NCBI GenBank assembly: GCA_031283115.1
Contig: JAITCK010000149.1
Span: 1 to 8,338 of the forward strand
Reading direction: 5' to 3'
Source of the DNA: Cellulomonadaceae bacterium
Lineage (GTDB): Bacteria > Actinomycetota > Actinomycetes > Actinomycetales > Cellulomonadaceae
Length of the DNA stretch: 8,338 nt
In this document: in pieces, positions 1-7,034 of the stretch
How the letters are laid out: each line of letters opens with the position of its first letter
Position numbering within the stretch: position 1 is the stretch's first letter
Position numbers and translations under genes: made by a program
Notes under the pieces: model-generated
What the model saw: only the letters and a program-made list of their open reading frames with translations
Told to the model about the DNA's origin: nothing
Database searches by the model: none

Positions 1-151
1 CGCTGCCCCAGCCGCCACCATCGCGTTTGCCGTCACGGCCTCGACCGCCTGAGCCGCTGCTGCCAGCCTTGCCGTAGTTGCCGCGCCCGCCGCTGTTGCG
101 GTTTGCGCCGTTGCCAGCGTTTCCTCGGTGTCCTCCGCGATGTTCGCTCAT
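1..151 (-). CDS. rsmB: N-terminal fragment of probable RsmB/Sun 16S rRNA m5C methyltransferase
   Basis: Only the first 50 codons are present; the gene runs off the left edge. Its ATG overlaps the fmt stop as ATGA, and a perfect AGGAGG (159-164) lies 7 nt before it, so the start is well supported and translation is probably coupled to fmt. The visible peptide begins MSEHRGGHRGNAGNG and is almost entirely Gly, Arg, Asn and Ser, with RGG/RG-like motifs. It is a basic disordered leader with no catalytic domain yet. The name rests on context: in actinobacteria fmt is commonly followed by rsmB (fmu/sun), a SAM-dependent enzyme that methylates cytosine 967 of 16S rRNA, and such proteins often have a variable N-terminal leader there. 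A different RNA-binding protein cannot be excluded from this fragment. Confidence 0.6.
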   Translation of the reverse strand, partial: MSEHRGGHRGNAGNGANRNSGGRGNYGKAGSSGSGGRGRDGKRDGGGWGS

Positions 152-1113
152 TGTGACGCCTCCTGCGGCGAGGTTATTGCCAGGGTGGATTGGCTGGTCA
201 GGTGGGCGCCGCGCGCCCAGTCGGCGGCCTGCATGGGTCTTTTGCCGGCGGGGTGCACGGTGTCGAGGGCGATGGCGTGCGTGCCCGTGCCGACAAGCAG
301 TTCCCGTTTACCGGGTCGTAGTTGGCCTGGCGCCAGGTCGGTGATGTCGGGGCGGATCGGGCCGACGGTGATGCGCAGGCGGGCCGCCTCTTCGCCGGGG
401 GTGGACAGCAGGGTCCAGGGGCCTGGTTCTGGCGTGCAAGCGCGCGCGACCCGGCTGACTCGCAAGGCTGGCCAAGACCAGTTGAGGAAGGCGTCGTCGC
501 TGGTCAGTTTGGGGGCCAGGCTGATGCCGTCGGCGGGTTGGGCGGCGGGTGACAGTTGTCCAGCTTCGATGCCGTCCATGGTGGCCACCAGCAGGTGGGA
601 TCCTGCCAGGGCCAGGCGGTTGAGCAGGTCGCCGCTGGTGTCGGTGGGGCGGATGGTTTCGGTCATCATGCCTAACGTGGGGCCAGTGTCCATGCCTTCG
701 TCGAGTAGGAAGGTGGTTGCCCCGGTGATGGTGTCGCCTGCCATGATGGCCCGTTGCACGGGGGCGGCCCCCCGCCAGGCGGGAAGCAGGGAAAAGTGCA
801 GGTTGACCCAGCCGGTTCGGGGCACGGCCAGCACGTCTGGTCGCAGAATGTGCCCGTAGGCGACAACCGCGCAGGCGTCCAAGTCGAGGTCGCGGAGGCG
901 GTCACTAAAGCAGGGCGTGCGGGGGGCGTCGGTGATAACGGGTATCCCGGCTTCTTCAGCGGCCACCCGTACCGGGCTGGGCGTGAGTTTGCGGCCCCGC
1001 CCTGCTGGAGCGTCAGCCCTGGTGAGCACGGCCACTATCTCATGTGGCGACGCGATGAGTGCCGTCAATGACGGAACCGCAGCCTGGGGTGTCCCAGCAA
1101 ACAACAAGCGCAC
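148..1113 (-). CDS. fmt: Methionyl-tRNA formyltransferase
   Basis: This cytosolic enzyme transfers a formyl group from 10-formyl-tetrahydrofolate to initiator Met-tRNA. The 321-residue length is normal for the family. Visible motifs are the N-terminal FAGTP (5-9), the PAGRGRKLTPSPV loop (36-48), NLHFSLLPAWRGAAP (104-118) and LLDEGMDTGP (136-145). The catalytic triad of the formyltransferase fold fits N104, H106 and D142, with the usual 36-residue His-Asp spacing. The tRNA-contacting C-terminal domain occupies roughly residues 205 to 305. The start is GTG, and an in-frame TAG four codons upstream rules out a longer protein. No strong Shine-Dalgarno is seen; AGGA at 1121-1124 could serve weakly, but it lies inside a candidate -10 box. 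A 53-nt gap separates it from the HAD gene, and its stop overlaps the rsmB start. Confidence 0.97.
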   Translation of the reverse strand: MRLLFAGTPQAAVPSLTALIASPHEIVAVLTRADAPAGRGRKLTPSPVRVAAEEAGIPVITDAPRTPCFSDRLRDLDLDACAVVAYGHILRPDVLAVPRTGWVNLHFSLLPAWRGAAPVQRAIMAGDTITGATTFLLDEGMDTGPTLGMMTETIRPTDTSGDLLNRLALAGSHLLVATMDGIEAGQLSPAAQPADGISLAPKLTSDDAFLNWSWPALRVSRVARACTPEPGPWTLLSTPGEEAARLRITVGPIRPDITDLAPGQLRPGKRELLVGTGTHAIALDTVHPAGKRPMQAADWARGAHLTSQSTLAITSPQEASQ

Positions 1114-1119
1114 CCGCCC

Positions 1120-1125
1120 ATCCTA
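1120..1125 (-). promoter_or_regulatory. Candidate -10 box of a leaderless fmt promoter
   Basis: The minus-strand sequence is TAGGAT followed by GGGCGG and then the GTG start. TAGGAT is a good actinobacterial TANNNT -10, and a 6-nt gap would place transcription start at or next to the first base of the start codon. No convincing -35 is visible 16 to 18 nt upstream. The AGGA within it could alternatively be a weak ribosome binding site on a longer transcript. Confidence 0.45.
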
Positions 1126-1166
1126 GAACGTGCCCTCATATTCCATCGCCACTACGCGATCCAGTG

Positions 1167-1916
1167 TCACCGTGACGGCGACTCCTCACATGCGACGTTG
1201 ACGCCTAGGGCAGCTAAGTCTTGGCGGAGGGCGGGGGTGCTGGTGAAGGGGAGGGCGTGGAGGCCGGAGGTGCGGGCGCCTGCGCAGTTGTCTAGGCGGT
1301 CGTCGGTGAAGACGGCCCGGGCTGGGGTGATGTCGAAGCGCTGGCAGAGCAGGTCGTAAATGGCTCGGTCAGGTTTGGCTAGGCCCACATAACCTGACAC
1401 GACGATGCCGTCCATGAGGGCCAGGGCTGGAATGGCTTGCTCGGCGTAATGGAAAAGTTCCTTCCACCAGTTGGATAGGCCATACACCCGGTAGCCCGCG
1501 TCTTTCAGCTCCTCCACTAGGGCTTGCGCCCCATCCACGAGGCCGGTCAGAGTGGCCGGGTAATGGTCAGCATAATGCCTGATGAAAGGCGCCCAGCGTG
1601 GAGTCTCGGCGGCTACAGCGGCGATGCCGTCCTCCAGGGGGCGACCTGCATCCTGCAGGTGGTTGAAGGCAGCAAAGTCGAAGCTATCAAGGAAAGCCTG
1701 CACTTCAGCAGGGTCAAGGTCACTGAAGGCCCGCGTGAAATCCCAATGAACCAGTACGTTCCCAAAATCGAAAACCACCGTGTCAATAGGCTCAGCGGCA
1801 CCCGCCGTCGCTACTCCCGACAACCCCGCCACTCCCGGCAGCGCAGCAGCAGGGGCAGAGGCGGGCTCAATGGAACCGCTCACCGCTCCATCGTTGACAG
1901 AGTCTGAATCGTTCAC
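1167..1916 (-). CDS. HAD-superfamily hydrolase (YihX-like phosphatase)
   Basis: A 249-residue haloacid dehalogenase-type protein, probably a cytosolic phosphatase of a small sugar phosphate or nucleotide. The motifs occur in order: motif I VVFDFGNVLVHWD with nucleophile D50, motif II LSN (147-149), motif III with K181 in GLAKPD, and motif IV FTDD (203-206). The DFGNV form, with Gly where many HADs have a second Asp, and the SNWW and GLAKPD contexts resemble E. coli YihX, an alpha-glucose-1-phosphatase; the substrate here is unknown. The first 43 residues are an Ala/Gly/Pro-rich extension before the fold. The start is GTG overlapping the priA stop (GTGA), with GGAGGAG (1922-1928) 5 nt upstream, so it is probably translated together with priA. 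A GTG at codon 12 is a weaker alternative start. Confidence 0.9.
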   Translation of the reverse strand: MNDSDSVNDGAVSGSIEPASAPAAALPGVAGLSGVATAGAAEPIDTVVFDFGNVLVHWDFTRAFSDLDPAEVQAFLDSFDFAAFNHLQDAGRPLEDGIAAVAAETPRWAPFIRHYADHYPATLTGLVDGAQALVEELKDAGYRVYGLSNWWKELFHYAEQAIPALALMDGIVVSGYVGLAKPDRAIYDLLCQRFDITPARAVFTDDRLDNCAGARTSGLHALPFTSTPALRQDLAALGVNVACEESPSR

Positions 1917-4261
1917 AGTAACTCCTCCGGGTCGAGTTGGACTCGCACTTTACCTGGCTCACGTTTAGCCGACCGCACCGCCATAGATGCCCGCAACTGC
2001 CGCGCCAACTGATCCCCGTCCACCTGTGGCACCCGGACAGCCACCCGCACGGGAGCGTCCTCAAACAAGGCCGCCTGCTGAACCTGCTGAGTCTCACCCC
2101 CAGCCGTCCCAACTCGCCCCCCAACGCGAGACAAAGCGCGCGACGAAGCACCGCGAGCGTCCGGCTCAACATCCACCGGCCCCAGCGTTGTCGTCGCATC
2201 AGCCAAGGCCACCCGGGCGACCACGGCAGCCACAGCGTCCCGGTTCCCTGTCACGGCGGCCACCCGCACGGCAGGCGGCAAATCCAAGTGGATGCGGTCA
2301 TCCAGTTCCCGCGAAGCCAACAGTCCAGGGTTGACTGCTACCAGGGCCGCCGTCGGGCCGGGCGCCCCGTCACCCACCAGCAACACCTGCCCCCCAGCCG
2401 AGGCTGGAACCACTAGGTGGGCTGCGGTCAGCCACCGTCGCAGGGCCTCCGTAGCAGCCGACAGACCGACCCCCGCCGACGCAGCAGCCGCATCCAGCAG
2501 CAGGGCGGCGGCATACCCGCCCTCCGCGACCGGCTCTGCCCCCGGCGTGGCGACGACAATGGCCGGGCGGGCAGGCACCACATCGAGAATCCCGGCAGCC
2601 GACGTGGACGACGACACCCGCACGGGCACGCCAGGGAAGGCCCGACCGAGTTCTTCTGCCGTGCGCGCCGACCCGACCGTCACGGCCCGCACCTGGGTGG
2701 CCCGGCAGTGGGGGCACTGCCAGCCCCCGGCCAACCGGCCACACCAGCGGCATTGCGGCAGGCCGCCCGCCGCATCCGTCAAAGCCAGCGGCCCGTGGCA
2801 GGCCGGGCAGGCGGCCACCTCCCGGCAGCCCGCGCAGGCCACCATGGGCACGTAACCGGTGCGGGGCACCTGGACTAGCACTGGCCCGCGAGTCAGCGCA
2901 TCCCGAACGGCCCGCCAGGCTGTTGACGGGATGCGGGCGTAAGCGGCTGGCCCTTCGGGGGCTAAGGCCTCCGAAGTGAGGGCGCGCACGCGGGGGGCAA
3001 AAGACCGCAGCAGGTCGCGGGGGGCGACAATCTCCCGCGCCCAACCGTCGGCCAGCATGGCTTGGGCGTGCACGGTACGCCCAGGTGAACCCAGCAGGTA
3101 GGCAGTCTGTTCCAGGTCGCTGCGCAGGGCCAGCAGGTCGCGGGCCTGCGGGTAGGGGGCGTGTGGTTCGGCCAGGGTTTGCTCCCCGTCCCCCCAACAC
3201 ACGATGAGGCCCAGGTTCCGCACGGGAGCGAACATGGCGGCCCGCGTGCCCACAACAACCCGGGCCTGGCCCCGCGAGGCTTTGAGGAAGTCCGCATAAC
3301 GGACGGCAGGGCCAGCCTCTGCCGTCAACGTGGCAGTCACCGTCCCGTCCACACCGGCCTCCGTCAAGGCTTCGACCAGGCGTGACACGTCACGTGCATC
3401 AGGGGCGAGGATGATGACGCCCAGCCCAGCAGCCACCGTTTCCCTGGCTAGCACGGCGATGGAGGCCGCCCATACGGGCAGGGTTGCAGGCCGGTCAGGG
3501 TCACTGCTGGGCGCGAGGCCCGGCAGGGGCGTCCACACGGCCTTGGGGTGCTGACCTGCACACACCCGCGACAGGAAGGCCTCGCCACCCACATAGGGGG
3601 TCCACAAGCCAGCCCACGGCTTCCCGCCAGCAGCAGTGTCCGATCCCCCGGCATCGCTCCCGTCCATCGCCGCAACCACAGGGCCGCCGTCATCACCCAC
3701 TCCCCCAGCCACCTCAGCAAGAAGCGGGACAGCCGCCACGGCACCAGAACCAGCACCATCAGCCACCACGCCACCATCAGCCACCGCATCGGGCACAGCC
3801 TTTTCGGTGCGGGCATGGCGGGGTGGAATAGCCAACCGCAGCACATCGGCCAGGGTTCCGGCATATCGGGCAGCAACCGCCCTGGCTAGGGCCAACACTT
3901 CCGGCGTCAGCACTCGTTCGCCAGATACCAGCCGTCGCAACGGCTGCAACTGCCCGTCATGGTCGGATCCGTCCAAGCGCTCAACAACAAAGCCGTCCAC
4001 GTCTCGACCGCCAAAGCGGGCTTTGATGCGGACGCCCGGCTGACAGTCCGCATCCATAGCCGCTGGCACCAGGTAGTCGAAGGCCCGGTCCAGGTGGGCG
4101 GGTTGCAGGTCGAGCACTACGCGGGCCACGGGCAGGTGGGCGGCGATGGGCACCGGGCCTGCCTGGCGTTTTCGTGTGACCGGGGCCTGGACAGCATCAA
4201 GCCCCAGCAGGGCAGGTTCGGCGGCCTGCTGCTGGGGCTTGATGGGGGCTGTCGCGGTCAT
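1913..4261 (-). CDS. priA: Primosomal protein N' (PriA), actinobacterial form lacking helicase motifs
   Basis: PriA recognises stalled forks and D-loops and reloads the replicative helicase. The 782-residue protein has an N-terminal 3'-DNA-binding domain (about 45-97), an ATPase-like core (about 260-400) and a zinc region with four CxxC pairs: C476/C479, C485/C488, C504/C507, C516/C519. VVVGTRAAMF (336-345) matches the family motif. No Walker A GKT is present where expected near residue 265, and the DEEH box is replaced by CWGDGEQ (355-361), so it is probably not a helicase; this is known for mycobacterial PriA. Residues 155-215 are an Ala/Gly/Asp-rich insert and 695-735 a second variable stretch. 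In-frame stops upstream make ATG 4261 the first possible start; no Shine-Dalgarno is seen. The first 44 residues precede the conserved domain, and GTG at codons 37 or 45 are alternatives. It overlaps the HAD gene. Confidence 0.93.
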   Translation of the reverse strand: MTATAPIKPQQQAAEPALLGLDAVQAPVTRKRQAGPVPIAAHLPVARVVLDLQPAHLDRAFDYLVPAAMDADCQPGVRIKARFGGRDVDGFVVERLDGSDHDGQLQPLRRLVSGERVLTPEVLALARAVAARYAGTLADVLRLAIPPRHARTEKAVPDAVADGGVVADGAGSGAVAAVPLLAEVAGGVGDDGGPVVAAMDGSDAGGSDTAAGGKPWAGLWTPYVGGEAFLSRVCAGQHPKAVWTPLPGLAPSSDPDRPATLPVWAASIAVLARETVAAGLGVIILAPDARDVSRLVEALTEAGVDGTVTATLTAEAGPAVRYADFLKASRGQARVVVGTRAAMFAPVRNLGLIVCWGDGEQTLAEPHAPYPQARDLLALRSDLEQTAYLLGSPGRTVHAQAMLADGWAREIVAPRDLLRSFAPRVRALTSEALAPEGPAAYARIPSTAWRAVRDALTRGPVLVQVPRTGYVPMVACAGCREVAACPACHGPLALTDAAGGLPQCRWCGRLAGGWQCPHCRATQVRAVTVGSARTAEELGRAFPGVPVRVSSSTSAAGILDVVPARPAIVVATPGAEPVAEGGYAAALLLDAAAASAGVGLSAATEALRRWLTAAHLVVPASAGGQVLLVGDGAPGPTAALVAVNPGLLASRELDDRIHLDLPPAVRVAAVTGNRDAVAAVVARVALADATTTLGPVDVEPDARGASSRALSRVGGRVGTAGGETQQVQQAALFEDAPVRVAVRVPQVDGDQLARQLRASMAVRSAKREPGKVRVQLDPEELL
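4190..4253 (-). repeat. Long inverted repeat inside the priA 5' coding region
   Basis: A perfect 16-bp inverted repeat has arms CATCAAGCCCCAGCAG (4195-4210) and its complement (4229-4244), separated by 18 nt that can add CAGG/CCTG pairing. After a 4-nt bulge on one side, GACAG (4190-4194) pairs with CTGTC (4249-4253). It lies within about the first 25 codons of priA and encodes IKPQQQ through LLGLDAV. No U-tract follows on the sense strand, so it does not look like an ordinary intrinsic terminator. It would fold strongly in priA mRNA. Confidence 0.8.
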
Positions 4262-4267
4262 GGGTTC

Positions 4268-4273
4268 AGCATA
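4268..4273 (-). promoter_or_regulatory. Candidate -10 box of a leaderless priA promoter
   Basis: The minus strand reads TATGCT, then GAACCC, then the ATG of priA. The hexamer fits TANNNT and the 6-nt gap puts the likely transcription start at the A of ATG. No Shine-Dalgarno precedes the ATG, which favours leaderless translation. There is no clear -35 hexamer; the CACTGA palindrome at 4282-4303 occupies that region. Confidence 0.45.
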
Positions 4274-4281
4274 AAGCGAGC

Positions 4282-4303
4282 CACTGACGTTGCGGCATCA
4301 GTG
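4282..4303. repeat. Palindrome upstream of priA, possible operator
   Basis: CACTGA (4282-4287) and TCAGTG (4298-4303) form perfect 6-bp arms around a 10-nt centre. The element sits 9 to 30 nt upstream of the candidate priA -10 box, where a regulator could control RNA polymerase. I do not recognise the motif. Short arms of this kind also occur by chance. Confidence 0.35.
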
Positions 4304-4370
4304 CGCGATTTTCGCAGGTCAAAGCCGTCAACACGCATCATCCCGGCATCAAAACCAGACACCTGAAAGG

Positions 4371-5570
4371 TCAGGCGGTCACGGCTTGAAGGTCGGCGAC
4401 ACGGTCGGTGCGCTCCCACGTGAACTCGGGCAGTTCGCGGCCAAAGTGGCCGTAGTTGGAGGTTTTGGCGTAGATGGGGCGCAGCAGGTCTAGTTCGGCG
4501 ATGATGGCGGCGGGCCGCAGGTCAAACACCTTGCCGATAGCGTCAATGATGCGGTCGACGGGTACCGTCTCTGTGCCGAAGGTTTCCACGTAAAGGCCCA
4601 CCGGGTGGGCGCGGCCGATAGCGTAGGCCACCTGCACTTCGCAGCGTTTGGCCAGGCCAGCAGCCACCACGTTTTTGGCCACCCAGCGCAGGGCGTAGGC
4701 GGCGGATCGGTCCACCTTGGACGGGTCTTTGCCGCTGAAGGCGCCGCCGCCGTGGCGGGCCATGCCGCCGTAAGAGTCGACAATGATTTTGCGGCCAGTC
4801 AGTCCGGCGTCACCTTGCGGGCCGCCGACAACAAACTTGCCGGTGGGGTTGACGTGCAGGGCGTAGGAGCCGGTGTCGATGGTCAGGTTGGCGGCGGCCA
4901 GCACGGCGGCCACCACCTGCTCGGCGATGGCCTCACGCAGCCAGGCCTGGTCTACGTCCGGGTCATGCTGGGTGGACACCACGACGGTGTCTAGGCGGAC
5001 GGGGGTGTCGCCGTCGTAGGCGATGGTCACCTGCGTTTTGCCGTCGGGGCGCAGGCCGGGCACGGCACCGGTTTTGCGCACGGCAGTGAGTTTTTCTGAC
5101 AGGCGGTGGGCCAGCCAGATGGGCAGGGGCATGAGTTCGGGGGTGTCGTCGCAGGCGTAACCGAACATGAGGCCCTGGTCGCCGGCGCCTTGTGTGTCGT
5201 AGTCGTCCACGATGGTGTCGCCGACGCGCACTTCTTCGGCCGTGTCTACGCCTTGGGCGATGTCGGGTGACTGCTGGCCGATGGACACGGACACGCCGCA
5301 GGATTTTCCGTCAAAGCCGATAGCGGACGACGTGTAGCCGATTCCCAGCACGGTGTCACGGATTATCTGCGGAATCTCCACGTAGGCGTCCGTGGTCACC
5401 TCTCCGGCAACGTGGACGAGTCCGGTGGTGACCAGGGTTTCCACGGCTACGCGAGACCTGGGGTCTTGGGCCAGCATCGCGTCGAGGATGGAGTCGCTGA
5501 TGAGGTCGGACACCTTGTCCGGGTGGCCTTCGGCCACGGACTCGGAAGTGAACAAACGCAGGGCAGTCAT
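4371..5570 (-). CDS. metK: S-adenosylmethionine synthetase
   Basis: Methionine adenosyltransferase makes SAM, phosphate and pyrophosphate from methionine and ATP in the cytosol, as a tetramer with Mg and K ions. The 399 residues cover the whole family length in three repeated domains. Signatures seen are GHPDK (15-19) near the N-terminus, [12 protein letters not shown] (128-139) and the phosphate-binding loop [16 protein letters not shown] (274-289). The start is the ATG giving [12 protein letters not shown], which matches the family; an in-frame ATG 54 nt upstream would add a non-conserved peptide and is rejected. Six C residues directly precede the ATG, so there is no Shine-Dalgarno. The gene stands alone, with 183 nt upstream to coaBC and 109 nt downstream to priA. 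Confidence 0.98.
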   Translation of the reverse strand: MTALRLFTSESVAEGHPDKVSDLISDSILDAMLAQDPRSRVAVETLVTTGLVHVAGEVTTDAYVEIPQIIRDTVLGIGYTSSAIGFDGKSCGVSVSIGQQSPDIAQGVDTAEEVRVGDTIVDDYDTQGAGDQGLMFGYACDDTPELMPLPIWLAHRLSEKLTAVRKTGAVPGLRPDGKTQVTIAYDGDTPVRLDTVVVSTQHDPDVDQAWLREAIAEQVVAAVLAAANLTIDTGSYALHVNPTGKFVVGGPQGDAGLTGRKIIVDSYGGMARHGGGAFSGKDPSKVDRSAAYALRWVAKNVVAAGLAKRCEVQVAYAIGRAHPVGLYVETFGTETVPVDRIIDAIGKVFDLRPAAIIAELDLLRPIYAKTSNYGHFGRELPEFTWERTDRVADLQAVTA

Positions 5571-5578
5571 GGGGGGAT

Positions 5579-5584
5579 ACTTTA
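5579..5584 (-). promoter_or_regulatory. Candidate -10 box of a leaderless metK promoter
   Basis: The minus strand reads TAAAGT, then ATCCCCCC (8 nt), then the metK ATG. The hexamer fits TANNNT, and the pyrimidine run before ATG excludes a Shine-Dalgarno, so initiation at or just before the ATG is plausible. A TTCATT lies about 18 nt upstream as a poor -35 candidate. Confidence 0.45.
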
Positions 5585-5642
5585 CGTGTTCACCGCCGGG
5601 GAAATGAAGGCGGAGTCTCATCATGTGGGATGGGCGTGCGCT

Positions 5643-5659
5643 TTACGCCGCGCGCGTAA
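5643..5659. promoter_or_regulatory. Palindrome TTACGC-N5-GCGTAA upstream of metK, candidate operator
   Basis: Perfect 6-bp arms TTACGC (5643-5648) and GCGTAA (5654-5659) flank CGCGC. The compact dyad form is typical of a dimeric regulator site. It lies about 59 nt upstream of the candidate metK -10 box, a position suited to activation or to control of a second upstream start. The regulator is unknown; it does not match the Corynebacterium McbR or actinobacterial LexA site patterns that I know. Confidence 0.4.
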
Positions 5660-5753
5660 CGTTCGATGGCAGCGGGTCGCCTCGTCACTGCTGCATCCGG
5701 CCGGTCATCGCACCCGCCGACGACGAGCCACCGCGACCGGCGACGGCGCCGCC

Positions 5754-7028
5754 TTAGGTCTGTTTCGCCACTGCGGCGGTGAGGATGGCGTCGGCTACTT
5801 CCCGTTTGCTTCCGGCAGCGTGGGCGACTTCCGTCCCGGTCGCGTCGAGAATCCACACTTCGTTGTCGAGCGTTCCGAAGCCTGCCCCCCCGCCAACCCG
5901 GTTGACGGCCAGCAGGTCTGCACCTTTGCGTTGGGCTTTGGCCCGTCCGTGGTCGAGGACAGACCCGGCGTCGTCGCCTGTTTCGGCGGCAAATCCGACG
6001 ATGACCTGCCCAGTCCGTAAACGGTCGGTGACCAGTTCCCGCAGTACGTCAGGGTTTTCTACCAGTTCGATGACGGGTGGGCCCCCTCCGGGCGTCTTTT
6101 TGATTTTCACGTCCGCCGCCTGGGCGGGACGGAAGTCGGCTACGGCGGCAGCCATGATAACGATGTCGGCCTGGCTTGCGGCTTGACGGACGGCCTGACG
6201 GAGTTGCGCCGTCGACTCGACGGGAACAACGGTATCCGCCGCTGATGCGACCTCATTCGCTGGAACGTCCACGTTGGCTGCCACCAGCGTGACCTGCGCA
6301 CCCCGCGCCCTGGCTGCCGCAGCCAAGGCAACCCCTTGACGGCCAGTCGACCGGTTCCCAATCCACCGAACCGGGTCGATGGGTTCCCGCGTCCCGCCAG
6401 CAGAAATGACGACGTGCAGGCCAGCCAGGTCTCCGCCTGAGCCCTGTTCAGCCGGCACAGACTCAGCCGGCACAGACTCAACCGACGGAGATTCAACCGT
6501 CACAGTCGAAACAACAGCCAGCGCCTCACGCATCAGCACTTCCGGGTCAGGCAGGCGCCCGGCCCCCGAATCCTTGCCGGTCAACCTGCCCACGGCAGGC
6601 TCAATAATGTGCACCCCTCGAGCCTTCAGGGTGGCCACGTTGGCGACCGTCGCGGGATGCTCCCACATTTCCGTGTGCATGGCCGGAGCCATCACTACGG
6701 GGGCGTGGGTGGCCAGCAGGGAGGCGGTGAGCAGGTCGTCGGCCCGTCCGGCAGCAGCACGGGCCAGCAGGTCGGCGGTGGCCGGGGCGACAATAACCAG
6801 GTCGGCACCCTGTCCCAAGGCCACATGCTCCACTTGGTCAACGTTGGCAAAGACGGAGGTTGTCACCGGTTGGCCGGACAGGGCCTCCCAGGTGGGGGCG
6901 CCCACAAACTGTAGGGCCGCCTGGGTGGGCACCACGCGCACCTCGTGGCCTGCCTCACGCAGCAGCCGCAGCAGCAGCACCGCCTTGTAGGCGGCAATAC
7001 CGCCACTGACCCCCAACAGGATGCGCAT
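5754..7028 (-). CDS. coaBC: Bifunctional phosphopantothenoylcysteine decarboxylase / phosphopantothenate-cysteine ligase
   Basis: CoaBC (Dfp) joins cysteine to CTP-activated 4'-phosphopantothenate and then decarboxylates the product, two consecutive steps of coenzyme A synthesis. The N-terminal FMN-binding CoaC domain (1-170) shows GVSGGIAAYK (6-15), catalytic-type H68 in VEHVAL and PAMHTEMW (115-122), an actinobacterial variant of PxMNxxMW. The CoaB domain (200-424) shows GGTREPIDPVRWIGNRSTG (211-229), AAAVADFRP (293-301), KIKK (308-311) and GFAAET (345-350). The linker (172-199) contains ESVPA repeats. The protein has no cysteine at all, so the E. coli-type clamp Cys158 is missing; TGKDSGAGRL (150-159) stands there. 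An in-frame TAG four codons upstream fixes the ATG start. AGGG 7 nt upstream could be a ribosome site but also lies in a -10-like box. A terminator separates it from rpoZ. Confidence 0.97.
   Translation of the reverse strand: MRILLGVSGGIAAYKAVLLLRLLREAGHEVRVVPTQAALQFVGAPTWEALSGQPVTTSVFANVDQVEHVALGQGADLVIVAPATADLLARAAAGRADDLLTASLLATHAPVVMAPAMHTEMWEHPATVANVATLKARGVHIIEPAVGRLTGKDSGAGRLPDPEVLMREALAVVSTVTVESPSVESVPAESVPAEQGSGGDLAGLHVVISAGGTREPIDPVRWIGNRSTGRQGVALAAAARARGAQVTLVAANVDVPANEVASAADTVVPVESTAQLRQAVRQAASQADIVIMAAAVADFRPAQAADVKIKKTPGGGPPVIELVENPDVLRELVTDRLRTGQVIVGFAAETGDDAGSVLDHGRAKAQRKGADLLAVNRVGGGAGFGTLDNEVWILDATGTEVAHAAGSKREVADAILTAAVAKQT
6448..6507 (-). repeat. Four 15-bp tandem repeat units in coaBC
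   Basis: Four consecutive 15-bp units start at 6448, 6463, 6478 and 6493. The first two are identical (TCAGCCGGCACAGAC on the plus strand); the last two are diverged but keep TCAACCG. The unit length is a multiple of three, so copy-number change keeps the frame. It encodes the ESVPA-type interdomain linker between the CoaC and CoaB domains. Confidence 0.8.
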
Positions 7029-7034
7029 ACTGTC

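Noticed and set aside
128..859. Long plus-strand open frame (243 codons) and other plus-strand frames opposite fmt, priA, metK and coaBC
   Set aside because: They lie fully opposite well-identified genes, have Arg/Ser/Pro-rich composition typical of antisense frames in GC-rich DNA, and show no recognisable domain.
1166..1176. GTCAC-C-GTGAC palindrome at the HAD stop codon
   Set aside because: The arms are only 5 bp and partly coding; not distinguishable from chance.
4259..4272. Four-codon frame MLNP whose stop overlaps the priA ATG
   Set aside because: Too short and without a ribosome binding site; its ATG lies within the candidate -10 box, so it is probably coincidental.
5571..5624. Longer metK starting at the ATG at 5624
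   Set aside because: The added 18 residues are not family-like, whereas [12 protein letters not shown] is the usual MetK N-terminus and has a suitable -10 box just upstream.
5685..5708. Seven-codon open frame MTGRMQQ upstream of metK, as a Met-containing leader peptide
   Set aside because: There is no clear ribosome binding site or attenuator structure, and it would not be on a transcript starting at the metK-proximal promoter.
5700..5741. 7-bp inverted repeat GCCGGTC/GACCGGC after coaBC, as a terminator
   Set aside because: The loop is 28 nt, no U-tract follows, and such repeats are frequent in GC-rich sequence.
5571..5753. SAM riboswitch upstream of metK
   Set aside because: I see no SAM-I or SAM-IV-like core, and the candidate start at the metK ATG leaves no room for a leader. 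A covariance-model search (Infernal with Rfam SAM families) would settle it.
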